Shown here one piece after another: positions 54,501-61,987 of a stretch of 64,000 bases of DNA. The stretch is from CAZDDB01 sp963843285 (GTDB taxonomy: Bacteria; Acidobacteriota; HRBIN11; JAKEFK01). The stretch lies in contig CAWJJO010000020.1 of NCBI GenBank assembly GCA_963843285.1, positions 248,001 through 312,000 on the forward strand, in the 5' to 3' direction. A program made the translations under genes and the position numbers. Positions within the stretch are counted from its first letter, which is position 1, and each line of letters begins with the position of its first letter. The notes beneath the pieces are model-generated. The model was not told the DNA's origin. It saw only the letters and a list, made by a program, of their open reading frames with translations, and ran no database searches.

Positions 54501-54911
54501 AGCCGTCTTATAGTGCAACCGCACGTGTTGCGGATTTTCTTGGAGAGTAGATTCCGCTTCTTCAATTGCCTGATTCACGTTCCCTGTGCGATCATGAATT
54601 TCCACACGGATCAAGGAGACATCCGGATCCTTTGATCTTTGTATTGCCTGTTTTGCGCGGTTCTCCGCTTCGGCATAGTTTCCAAGCCGAAGCTCAGCGA
54701 TTGCGACGTTTGCGTAGCCCAGCGCTTCTTCCGGAGCCAGCTGAATGATCTTGTTGTATTCGTTTCTGGCTTCCTGAACTTGATTCTCTTCCAGATAGGC
54801 CAATCCAAGATTCTGATAACTCAGCAGCTGCCTGATTCTTTCAGAATCATCGACCGGTGCCTTTTTACACGCGCACACTAGCAACAACAGGATCCAAAAC
54901 CGTTTATTCAT
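51498..54911 (-). CDS. Large TPR, VCBS and ASPIC/UnbV fusion lipoprotein with unknown C-terminal domain
   Basis: 1137 residues. An apparent lipobox (LLLVCAC) starts a secreted protein. TPR units occupy about 25-210, then a propeller of VCBS blades with DxDxDG loops (about 280-640; GDFDADGRVDLFVA, DFDNDGKLDLYVVR), then an ASPIC/UnbV domain (about 645-720; GAKVEVKTGDQYQ, IVWTNGVPQ). A further 400-residue region (about 725-1125) has several aromatic-rich beta segments (FLYAWNGKEYDFVTDILWKS) that I cannot assign. It overlaps both neighbours by 4-8 nt. Surface-exposed; function unknown. Confidence 0.88.
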   Translation of the reverse strand: MNKRFWILLLLVCACKKAPVDDSERIRQLLSYQNLGLAYLEENQVQEARNEYNKIIQLAPEEALGYANVAIAELRLGNYAEAENRAKQAIQRSKDPDVSLIRVEIHDRTGNVNQAIEEAESTLQENPQHVRLHYKTAQLYARSGNWKKQEPRLKRVVELMPGNLAAHLEWIQALVRNDERIDAVAQLEEIRKQIPELTPEIANYFETALDSLKAGNTESSLPLVIALTNLLKPTPLYQSSIIDLVGPGGAMIGFPILHYSPAILAKLRSEQIRLASIRFVESTSAASLNQIQNVASIVAGDFDADGRVDLFVAGPGLLFKNLGTKFVDVTRQAGLQSAGASISAHFGDFDNDGKLDLYVVRETKHSLYRNIGNGKFSDVTKDAHISDEDAARALFVELDQDGDLDLLLLKPSGNRAYRNNGDGTFTEFSDQLGIAGSTGKKAVFGDFDEDGDLDLFVSGDRSFLFTNLRQGHFQDVISNLGIRSAGGSGAVVAVDANQDGYLDLWIGGQLFVNKKDGTFYPKKILQVAAVDVACPDFDNDGIRDFVFAGTNQAQLFRGQGNGGYKDVSHLLPSVSSRTLTVTDYDSDGDEDLLVTGTDGRIHLLRNDGGNANYWLNVQPVGLGPGSGKNNRNSIGAKVEVKTGDQYQMAVVTEPVVHFGLGDRKQADVIRIVWTNGVPQNHVLPGSNQTIVEKQVLKGSCAFLYAWNGKEYDFVTDILWKSALGMPLGIMAGEMKYGFPNSTQEFLKIPGAAIQERDGKYFIQITEELWETAFLDQNRLIVLDHPNTVEVYVDEKFVIPPYPDLRIYPVFQKLYPVAARDEKGRNMLPLIREKDDQYVSGFSPDQYQGIARMHDLILDLGKQSRESDIVLFMNCWLFPTDASINVAISQSERTPKVIRPYLQVLDSHGDWQTVIPELGFPQGKNKMMIADLKGKFLTENYKIRIRTNMEISWDQIFFTKNEPSAPYTMTPLKPVVADLHYRGFSEVFRKGLDGPHWFDYSHVSAEPKWRDLVGYYTRYGDVKPLLLEPDDQYVIINSGDELSIQYDASQVPALKHGWTRDFLIYSDGWMKDGDLNTVEGKTVAPLPFHAMTVYPYGPDESFPNDAVHQEYLRNYNTRKVTSEKFRMEMERGRPARQR

Positions 54912-56284
54912 AGATGGCTTGCTTCTTCAGGTAGAGCGCCAGATGCGATTGAATCCGTTTTTTACGATCACCACTCATTGAAAGCTGCTCCGCTCTTTTG
55001 CCTGTTTGGATAGCGCGATCAAAATCTCCCGCGCAGGCATATGCGGCCGCAAGTATATCCAGGCTTTCCGCATCCTGATAGCCTTCCTTTGCACATTCGG
55101 CGGAAGCCAGCTTCACTGCTTCGGAACCGTTTCGAAGTTGCTCATCACGGGTTGTCGCAACAAACCAGGCCAGACGCAAAGCAAGCTGTGGATCGTCAGG
55201 TAAAGCATGATGACCTTGCCGGAGTGCAAGAAGCGCTTCGGTCCCATTTCCGTTTCGCAATTCGATCCTGGCCAGATGCATGTAAGAATACGCGAATTCC
55301 GGTTCCGCCTCTATCGCTTTTTGTAAATAAGAGATCGCTTCTGGAACTTTGCCTGATTCTACAAGCGCGGCCGCAAGATTATTCATTGTGCCGGCCGATT
55401 CGGGATCTAACGCAAGAGCGGCGCGATGTTGTTCTACCGCTTCACGATATTTCTTCTGATATTGATATGCAATTCCGATCGTATCGTAGAAACGGGGCTC
55501 CGGAGAGGCCTTCACACCCTGGCGCAACTGCTGAATCGCGCCCTCATAGTCCCCTTTCTGGAGCAAGACCCGTCCACGCAGCTCGTACCAGTAGGAAGAG
55601 ACTCCTTCCAGCAGAAAGTCATTCAGCTCCGGATCAGGAGGCGGCACTTTTTCTCGGCAGTTCCTGGGACAGGATCAATTCTCTTTCCGCTTCGTGAGGC
55701 CGGTTTTGAATCCGGTAAACCTCCGATAATAGTCCGTGCGCTTCGCCAAGATCGGGATTTAGTTCAATTGATTTTAATAACTTAGATGTACTCTCTTCGA
55801 GTCTTCCGGACGCAAAGGCGATTCGAGCCAGACCCAGAAGCGATTCTGCGGATTTTCCATCCAGTTGGAAGGCTCGCTCAAATTCCGTGGAGGCGTCTTC
55901 CACCCGTCCCGCTGCAAATAGAGCTTGTGCATAACGCAGATGGAGCGGGGCATATCCGGGCTTTTGTTCGATGCTTTTTTCGAACATAACGATGGCCTCG
56001 GTAGATCCGATTTCCTGCAACGCAATTGCGGCGAAGTAGGTCCAGCGAAACTCTTGTGGATTCAGAGTAGCTGCTTTTTGATAGCACGCAACGGACTCTT
56101 GCTGGAAATCATGCGCATGAAGATTCATCGCAAGTTTTCCCCAGGCCTGGGCTGATTGCGGTTTTTTTTCGACATCTTGTTCCAGGGCTTGAATTTTTTT
56201 TGCAACCTGCGGCTCGACACCTGTAAGATCAGGCAAAAGCCCGGACTGCAGCAGCAAAATCACGGCCAGACCGTGCAAGATCAT
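54904..56284 (-). CDS. TPR protein of the UnbV cluster, frame interrupted at an A5 run
   Basis: Two overlapping frames (55634-56284 and 54904-55647) read as one 460-residue protein. Alignment with the paralogue at 48624-49823 runs through the junction: ELPRKSAAS/DPELNDFLLEG corresponds to ELPEKTALIDPIYAALVSEG. Removing one A from the five at 55648-55652 restores one frame. A signal-like N-terminus (GLAVILLLQSGLL) and about ten TPR units are seen. The break may be a sequence error or a real mutation; the second half also has a GTG that could start translation on its own. Confidence 0.75.
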
Positions 56285-57912
56285 TTGCCTGTTCCCTTCC
56301 GGATCGTCAAGATCTGATCCGCCTTGATTCCCGGAAAAGTTTCAGTCGTTCCATCAGGCCATTCCACAACGATCTGATCTACCGCAGTTGCTGCGCCGAG
56401 TCCAAAATGCGCGCGTGGATCGCTGGAGCTCAAGTAGCTATATCCGGGATTCACCCATCGCGTCAGATTCTTTTCCCCCGCAACCACGGTAATCTTTGCG
56501 CCAAACGCGTCCCGCTTCAAAGCCGGATCAACTGCGCGAATCAGGAGCCAGTGTCCTTTCGGCAAAAAATCATTGCGGTACAGACGCGCGGGTCCACCGC
56601 AATTGCTCACCAGCAAATCGATGTCACCGTCATTATCTACATCGCCAAATGCGAGACCCCGGCTGTTTTCTATGGATGAAGTGAAGGAGCCTGCCTGGTT
56701 GCCGACGTTTCTAAAATGCCCATCAGCAGTATTTTCAAACAGCAAGTCCGGTTCCGCATAAGAATCCCAGTAAAGGGGAGGATTGTTACGAACCAACGAT
56801 GCTCCGCGCGTAACGCGTCCATTTACAACAGCAACATCCAGGTTTCCATCATTGTTGAAGTCAAAGAAGCCGGTTCCAAAGCCTGTAAACGCCAAACTCG
56901 GAGGTCCAAGACCGGAAGGCAAACTATCATCTTGAAATCCCAATTCTCCCCTGTTTCGATAGAACGTGTTTGTTTCATCACGAAGATTCGATACAAACAG
57001 ATCCAGCCTGCTGTCCTGATCCGCATCACCAACCGCCACGCCCATGCTGGCTTCGGATTGACCCATTGCGTTCACCGCAACTCCCATAGCCAGACCGGAA
57101 TCCTGAAAAGTTCCGTTGCGCTTGTTGATCCACAGTTGGTTCGGTTCACGATCGTTTGCTACATAAATATCTTGATAACCATCGTCATCAAAATCGGCGC
57201 TCACAACGCCAAGGCCCTTGCGCGGAAACCGTGTGATTCCGGACTGTTTGGAAACATCCGTGAAAGTGCCGTTTCCGTTGTTGTGAAACAGGAGATCCGG
57301 CTCCGCATCATAACCTTCAGGACCGCAATAATCCTTGCGACCGGCTCGATCCGTGCACACCACAGCTGGATTCAGTTTGACATACCGCGCTACATAAAGA
57401 TCCAGAAATCCGTCCCGATCATAATCAAGAAAAACCGCAGATGTGCTCCAACCGTTTGTTTTGATGCCGGATGACTCGGTGATTCTGCTGAACGTTCCAT
57501 CACCATTGTTTCGATAAAGTTGATCGGAACCATAGTTAGTTACGAAAAGATCGGTGTCGCCATCATTGTCGACGTCCCCGGCAGCAACGCCCATTCCGTA
57601 GTCCAGATCTCCAAGCCCGGAAGAGGCGGTAACATCGACAAAAGCTCCATCGCTGTCCTGCCGAAAGAGGCGGCCTGTTGAGCCATTCACTAGATAGATA
57701 TCGAGGTCGCCGTCATGATCAAAATCCAAAAACGCGCAGCCGGCGCCCATCACTTCCGGAAAAAAATATTTTCCGCCTATGTGGGGATCATGAACAAAAT
57801 TGAGTTCGCTCTGTTGCGTGATGTCGGTGAAGATAGAGAGCGGTTCGTTGGCCGGGTGAAGAGGAAGCAGCACACTAAACAGAAGCAAGGCTGCCAAAAG
57901 AATCCTGAACAT
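56281..57912 (-). CDS. CRTAC1-type VCBS/ASPIC-UnbV secreted protein
   Basis: 543 residues. A signal peptide (FRILLAALLLFSVLLPLHPA) precedes FG-GAP/VCBS blades (DFDHDGDLDIYLVN, DVDNDGDTDLFVTN, DYDRDGFLDLYVAR). A cysteine-bearing insertion follows (VCTDRAGRKDYCGPEG), which is also present in the copies at 49813 and 46871. The ASPIC/UnbV domain (about 465-543; VEWPDGTTETF, ADQILTIRK) ends it. First gene of the minus-strand cluster; its stop overlaps the TPR gene start by 4 nt. Confidence 0.92.
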   Translation of the reverse strand: MFRILLAALLLFSVLLPLHPANEPLSIFTDITQQSELNFVHDPHIGGKYFFPEVMGAGCAFLDFDHDGDLDIYLVNGSTGRLFRQDSDGAFVDVTASSGLGDLDYGMGVAAGDVDNDGDTDLFVTNYGSDQLYRNNGDGTFSRITESSGIKTNGWSTSAVFLDYDRDGFLDLYVARYVKLNPAVVCTDRAGRKDYCGPEGYDAEPDLLFHNNGNGTFTDVSKQSGITRFPRKGLGVVSADFDDDGYQDIYVANDREPNQLWINKRNGTFQDSGLAMGVAVNAMGQSEASMGVAVGDADQDSRLDLFVSNLRDETNTFYRNRGELGFQDDSLPSGLGPPSLAFTGFGTGFFDFNNDGNLDVAVVNGRVTRGASLVRNNPPLYWDSYAEPDLLFENTADGHFRNVGNQAGSFTSSIENSRGLAFGDVDNDGDIDLLVSNCGGPARLYRNDFLPKGHWLLIRAVDPALKRDAFGAKITVVAGEKNLTRWVNPGYSYLSSSDPRAHFGLGAATAVDQIVVEWPDGTTETFPGIKADQILTIRKGTGK

Positions 57913-57920
57913 GAGAGTTT

Positions 57921-57940
57921 CGCCGGCGTGGGCGCCGGCG
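57921..57940. repeat. Short GC-rich palindromic repeat
   Basis: CGCCGGCG occurs twice, 4 nt apart (TGGG between), and each copy is itself a palindrome. It lies in the 39-nt gap after the DUF1028 gene stop and may fold as a stem-loop. Relation to family A is uncertain. Confidence 0.5.
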
Positions 57941-57951
57941 CTACAAAACCT

Positions 57952-58926
57952 TTACTTGGCCGGTCCTACGGCTTTGATTTTCGGAACCTCCGATGCCGGC
58001 AACAGTTCAGATGCAGGAAGACGATCGATCAACTCATACCAGACGCGATCTTTAGCGAACAATTTCCGAAATATTTCCAGAGCGTCCTTCTGATTCCCTG
58101 CCTGATAGATTCCAAGCGCATACCAGAACGGCAGCTCATCATTATCCGGATACAGAGCGATGGCTGCGTCATATTCTTTTTTCGCTGACGCTAGGTCTTT
58201 CTTCTGGATAAAATCATCCGAGTTGGAAAGATGGCGGTAAGCCTTTGAGATATTCAGGAGCCTGCGCAGCTCCTGAAGTGGATGAGGGTTATCGTCAACG
58301 CGAAGATCGATCGGACGATCCGTAAAGAAATTGCCTGTCTTTTTACCACTGACAACGATCATCGCTGCGGATTGCTGGCCACGAATGTCGCCACCGGCTT
58401 CCTGCGCGGCATCCAGCGCGGCAAGTAAGCGATCAGCCAATTGCCCCTTCGTATTTTCAAACGCTTTTGCCATGGCGGGCCATACATTCGCGTTTGCCAT
58501 CAAATTTGCCTGCGCGGAAAAATTTGTCCCGGATTGATGACCCGCGGCCGTAATCGATTTTGGTCCCGTGTGAACCGCCACATTTCCTTTCGCATCAATC
58601 ATCGCCACCTGACGACCGTCCTTTCCCTTGTCAATGGAAAGCAGTGCCTGCAAAGCATCCTGTGCGGTTTTCCCTTCCCGCATCAGCTCCAATCCCAGCG
58701 GCCCGTAAGAGACATCTACCAGCGACTGTGTTGCAACAACTCCCACACCTGCCTCCGCCCACGGCACTACCGGACCGACCGTAAAATAATGAGACTGAAC
58801 TGCCACACCCATCTCACCGGTCTCAGGATCCCGGCCCACGATCGAATAGGTATGAACGGGCATTTCGGCAAAACAAAAACAAGTGAAAAATCTGAGGAAC
58901 GCGAAGATCAAAACGAGCTGTTTCAT
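57952..58926 (-). CDS. DUF1028 family secreted protein
   Basis: 324 residues from the ATG at 58926, which has GAGGAGGGG upstream and starts a signal peptide (LVLIFAFLRFFTCFCFA). The Ntn-hydrolase-like DUF1028 domain spans about 25-240: HTYSIVGRDPETGEMGVAVQS, VGVVATQSLVDVSYGPLGLE and QVAMIDAKGNVAVHTG. The C-terminal region (about 245-320) has TPR-like helices (AKKEYDAAIALYPDNDELPF). The function of DUF1028 is unknown, with similarity to peptidase-type Ntn folds. It is divergent from the DUF3179 gene. Confidence 0.9.
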   Translation of the reverse strand: MKQLVLIFAFLRFFTCFCFAEMPVHTYSIVGRDPETGEMGVAVQSHYFTVGPVVPWAEAGVGVVATQSLVDVSYGPLGLELMREGKTAQDALQALLSIDKGKDGRQVAMIDAKGNVAVHTGPKSITAAGHQSGTNFSAQANLMANANVWPAMAKAFENTKGQLADRLLAALDAAQEAGGDIRGQQSAAMIVVSGKKTGNFFTDRPIDLRVDDNPHPLQELRRLLNISKAYRHLSNSDDFIQKKDLASAKKEYDAAIALYPDNDELPFWYALGIYQAGNQKDALEIFRKLFAKDRVWYELIDRLPASELLPASEVPKIKAVGPAK

Positions 58927-58984
58927 GTAACACCCCTCCTCCTCGATTTTATCACTTTGGGGATTTCTAAACTCTAACGATACA

Positions 58985-60193
58985 ATGGACCCAATGAGGA
59001 ATCGCAAGCTTCTGTGGCTTCTACTGCTGATTACCGCATTCCTTACGATTGCAGTAGTAGCTGTCCCCGTTTGGATCATTCATCCGTTCAAATCCCAGTC
59101 GCAGTCTGGACTCCAGTGGTCCTACGCGTTGCGTTGGGTATCACGAGGGTTTACCCTGGCCGGAGTCATCCTTTCCATTTTCCTTTGCGCATATCTGTGG
59201 AGGGGGTCGAAACGATGGTGGCAACGCGCGGCATTGGTTTTGTTGATTCTTCCGCAGTGTGTTTCATTCTGGTTTGCAAGGCAGAATCACTTTGAGTGGA
59301 TGTTCCATCCATTACCGGATGCTTCTTATATCCATGCCGGTCAGGTCGATTTCATCGCTGAAACGGATATGGTTCTGGGAGTCCGAATCAATGGAGAAGC
59401 GGCCGCCTATCCGGTGCGCTTCCTTGCATATCATCATCTTGTTCAAGACGTTGTGGGAGGCGTTCCGATCGTTGCAACCTATTGAACGCTCTGTCACACC
59501 GGTCTGGTGTGGGAAGCTGCGGTGCAGGATCGTGTGCTCCGGTTTCATTTGAACGGTATCAATAATCAGAATTTCATTATGCGGGACGAGCAAACAGGTA
59601 CCTGGTGGCAGCAGGTAAGCGGCAAGGCGATCCTTGGTCCATTGAAAGGCGCGCGGTTGAAGCCGGTATCGTACGATGAGGTATCGTTTGGTCTTTGGAA
59701 GAAGGAAGCGCCCGCAAGCCGCGTGCTGCAACCCAAACAAGGAATCGAGTATGATCCTCCCAACTGGGAAGAGGAGATTAACAAACTTCCGGTTGTTTTG
59801 CATACAATGGATTGGCCGCCTCGCAAACTTGTTATAGGAATCGTTCTGGGTGGAAATTCGAAAGCGTATCCGTTTTCGGTTCTGCAAAAACACTCTTTGT
59901 TGATAGATCAAATTGGAAGTGTACCGATTCTGATTCTCCTGGCGGATGACCGGAAATCAGTGCGTGTGTTTGACCGAAGAGTGAACGAGCATACTCTCGA
60001 ATTCTTTGTGACAACTTCGACACCTTCCAAACTGCTCGATTCTGAAACGGGCAGTGAATGGAGTTTTTCAGGAACCGCGGTCAATGGTCCCATGCACGGC
60101 CAACAACTAAAACAGATCGTGTATCTGAAAGACTTCTGGTTTGATTGGAAAAACTACCATCCCCGGACGTTACGTTACAATTTGGGGGATTGA
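58985..60193 (+). CDS. DUF3179 membrane protein with in-frame TGA at the CxxC motif (candidate selenoprotein)
   Basis: 402 residues if the TGA at 59483-59485 is read as selenocysteine (codon 167). Three transmembrane helices fill about residues 8-100. The DUF3179 domain starts near residue 120 (LGVRINGEAAAYPVRFLAYH; VGGVPIVATY) and runs into U-TLCHTGLVWEAAV. Family members have Cys-x-x-Cys at this point, so the second Cys (TLC) is retained and the first is TGA. The frame is unchanged beyond it for 236 codons, with a second DUF3179-like half (LVIGIVLGGNSKAYPFSVL). A hairpin follows the TGA. Alternatives are a nonsense mutation or a base error. The function of DUF3179 is unknown; UxxC suggests a redox role facing the periplasm. 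Confidence 0.8.
59483..59511 (+). promoter_or_regulatory. Candidate bacterial SECIS element (UGA plus hairpin)
   Basis: UGA at 59483-59485 is followed after 9 nt by the perfect stem CACACC (59495-59500)/GGUGUG (59506-59511) with loop GGUCU (59501-59505). Bacterial SECIS elements lie just after UGA within the gene and carry a G in the first two loop positions. The E. coli fdhF element has the same GGUCU sequence at its loop. Here the loop begins 15 nt after the UGA, close to the lower limit I know of. Confidence 0.6.
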
Positions 60194-60230
60194 TCCGGAA
60201 GCGTTGAAACAACAACAAGGAGTCGGAAAA

Positions 60231-61343
60231 GTGAAAGAGCATCGGATTGAAATATTTCTTGGACGAATCTTCCTCACAATCCTGTCCGTCACGATCACTT
60301 TTGTGACGCTCGAATTGGTTAGCCGGCATTTCCTAACAACACGCTCCCAGATTGAGCAATCATTCCCCACAACGGATGAGATGAGGCATCCGAAACCGTA
60401 TGTGATGTTTTCCGCGCTTCCAGGTCCAAACGCGTTCAACACATATGGTTATCGCGGGCCGATGGCAACAATGCCAAAACATCCTGACGAGTTTCGGATT
60501 TTTCTACTGGGAGGATCTACGGTGCTCCTGGGAAACCCTACGATTTCAGCTCTGCTGGAGCTCGAGTTCAAGAACTCCGGAAAGCCCAACGTAAAAGTCT
60601 ACAACTGTGGAGTATTGTCGTCCGTTTCAGGGATGGAACTGGCGCGAATTCTATACGAGCTAGCCGATCTGAAGCCCGATCTGGTGATGATGTTTAACGG
60701 CGCCAACGACATAATTTCGCCGTGGGAAAGCGATCCAAGGCCGGGTTATCCATTTGATTTTTTAGTTGTTGAAAACAACCCATTGTTCGAGAAACCTGTC
60801 CAATCCTATCCCTTATACTTACTCACTGCTTTCGGCAGCAACCTCTTTCGTTATTTTCTGCATGATTATTTCATGGAAAATTTCTTTCATTTGAACCGGA
60901 CCCGGCGGCAAAACGGATGGAAATCGGATCCATGGCGTGAAAAGATCGCCAATACTTATGTCTCAAACCTCGTCAAGGCTGCGAAAGTTTCAAATGCGTT
61001 TGGAGCAGATTTCATCGTATTTCTTCAACCCATGATCTATTACAAGCAGCCACTGCATGAAAAGGAGAAATATTATCTCCAGAATCCTGGGCAAACTGAG
61101 CAGGGCAATTATGCGCGTGATATACGCGCGCGGATCCTGACAAAGCTGGAAAAAGCTTCAAATGCTACCGGATTGAAATGGGTTGATTCAACCCGCATCT
61201 ATGAAGGGCTGCGGCAGAAAATCTTCGCAGATGCAATGCACACGGCTCCCGCAGGCAGAAACATAGTGGCCCAAGAGATGCATCGAAAAATCAGCACTCT
61301 GTTCGCACAACGGCTGGCGGATCGCGACGCGAGCGTTCCCTAA
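60231..61343 (+). CDS. SGNH-fold hydrolase-like membrane protein
   Basis: 370 residues from a GTG at 60231, chosen because AAGGAG lies 8 nt before it; a longer frame from 60141 overlaps the DUF3179 gene. One N-terminal membrane helix (FLGRIFLTILSVTITFVTLE) is followed by an SGNH fold: block I LLGGSTVLLG, block III MMFNGANDIIS, block V DAMHTAPAGRNIVA with Asp and His. SGNH proteins are esterases or O-acyl hydrolases of polysaccharides or lipids. Substrate unknown. Confidence 0.82.
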   Translation: MKEHRIEIFLGRIFLTILSVTITFVTLELVSRHFLTTRSQIEQSFPTTDEMRHPKPYVMFSALPGPNAFNTYGYRGPMATMPKHPDEFRIFLLGGSTVLLGNPTISALLELEFKNSGKPNVKVYNCGVLSSVSGMELARILYELADLKPDLVMMFNGANDIISPWESDPRPGYPFDFLVVENNPLFEKPVQSYPLYLLTAFGSNLFRYFLHDYFMENFFHLNRTRRQNGWKSDPWREKIANTYVSNLVKAAKVSNAFGADFIVFLQPMIYYKQPLHEKEKYYLQNPGQTEQGNYARDIRARILTKLEKASNATGLKWVDSTRIYEGLRQKIFADAMHTAPAGRNIVAQEMHRKISTLFAQRLADRDASVP

Positions 61344-61460
61344 TTCAAAAGGGATTCCGCAGTCTGAATGCTGGAATCCACTGAGCTCGAGACCATTCTG
61401 GAAGAGAAAAAAAAGGAATTTCCCCGCTGAATTACTCACTCGCAATACTTTTTTCAGATT

Positions 61461-61982
61461 TCAATAGCCGGGCGGTCGAAATTCGCTTGATTTGCCTTTC
61501 GGGATGGAGAGGCTTTGCCAATCGGCGCCTTTCAAGGTTCGGGCGATCATCAAAATCTCCCCGACATGCATCGCATAGTGCGTGATCTGGCGCTGGATTG
61601 CCTTGATCACCGTGTGCGGCTCGGAACGGATGAATACTGTTTTCTCCAGGTCCTCTTCGTTCAAGCAACTCATGGCTTGAAACACGCAATTCCAACCGTC
61701 CTCCCATCGCTTCATCAGCTCTTCCTTCGTTTTCACAATGTCTTCGAATTCCTGATCTCGATTCCGATCCGGCTTTTCACCATCCATGGTTAGAAACTCG
61801 GTCCAACGGGACCGCATGTTGCCACTTAGATGTTGAATCAGGATGGCAATGTTATTTCCTTCCGGCTCCAATTTCACAAACAACTGGTCGGGCTCCAACT
61901 GTGCTATCGCTCGATCCCCCTGCTTCTTCAAACCGTGAAAATTACTCGTTGCTACTTGCAAATAAAGTATCCCGCTGCCCAT
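61461..61982 (-). CDS. DinB/DUF1572-like four-helix protein
   Basis: 173 residues. The DinB-like bundle has His residues typical of a metal site: NIAILIQHLSGNMRSRWTEF (His near residue 51) and QITHYAMHVGEILMIARTL (two His near residue 136-141). DUF1572 proteins are related to YfiT/DinB thiol-transferases that use bacillithiol or similar; activity is not proven here. A short gap separates it from the downstream M28 gene on the same strand. Confidence 0.85.
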   Translation of the reverse strand: MGSGILYLQVATSNFHGLKKQGDRAIAQLEPDQLFVKLEPEGNNIAILIQHLSGNMRSRWTEFLTMDGEKPDRNRDQEFEDIVKTKEELMKRWEDGWNCVFQAMSCLNEEDLEKTVFIRSEPHTVIKAIQRQITHYAMHVGEILMIARTLKGADWQSLSIPKGKSSEFRPPGY

Positions 61983-61987
61983 AGGAC

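Noticed and set aside
56716..57474. 252-codon plus-strand frame
   Set aside because: Antisense to an UnbV gene; equivalent frames occur opposite the other UnbV copies because of their repeat composition.
59507..60193. Second DUF3179 frame as a separate gene
   Set aside because: It is in the same frame as the upstream half, has no ribosome site, and begins in the middle of the conserved domain.
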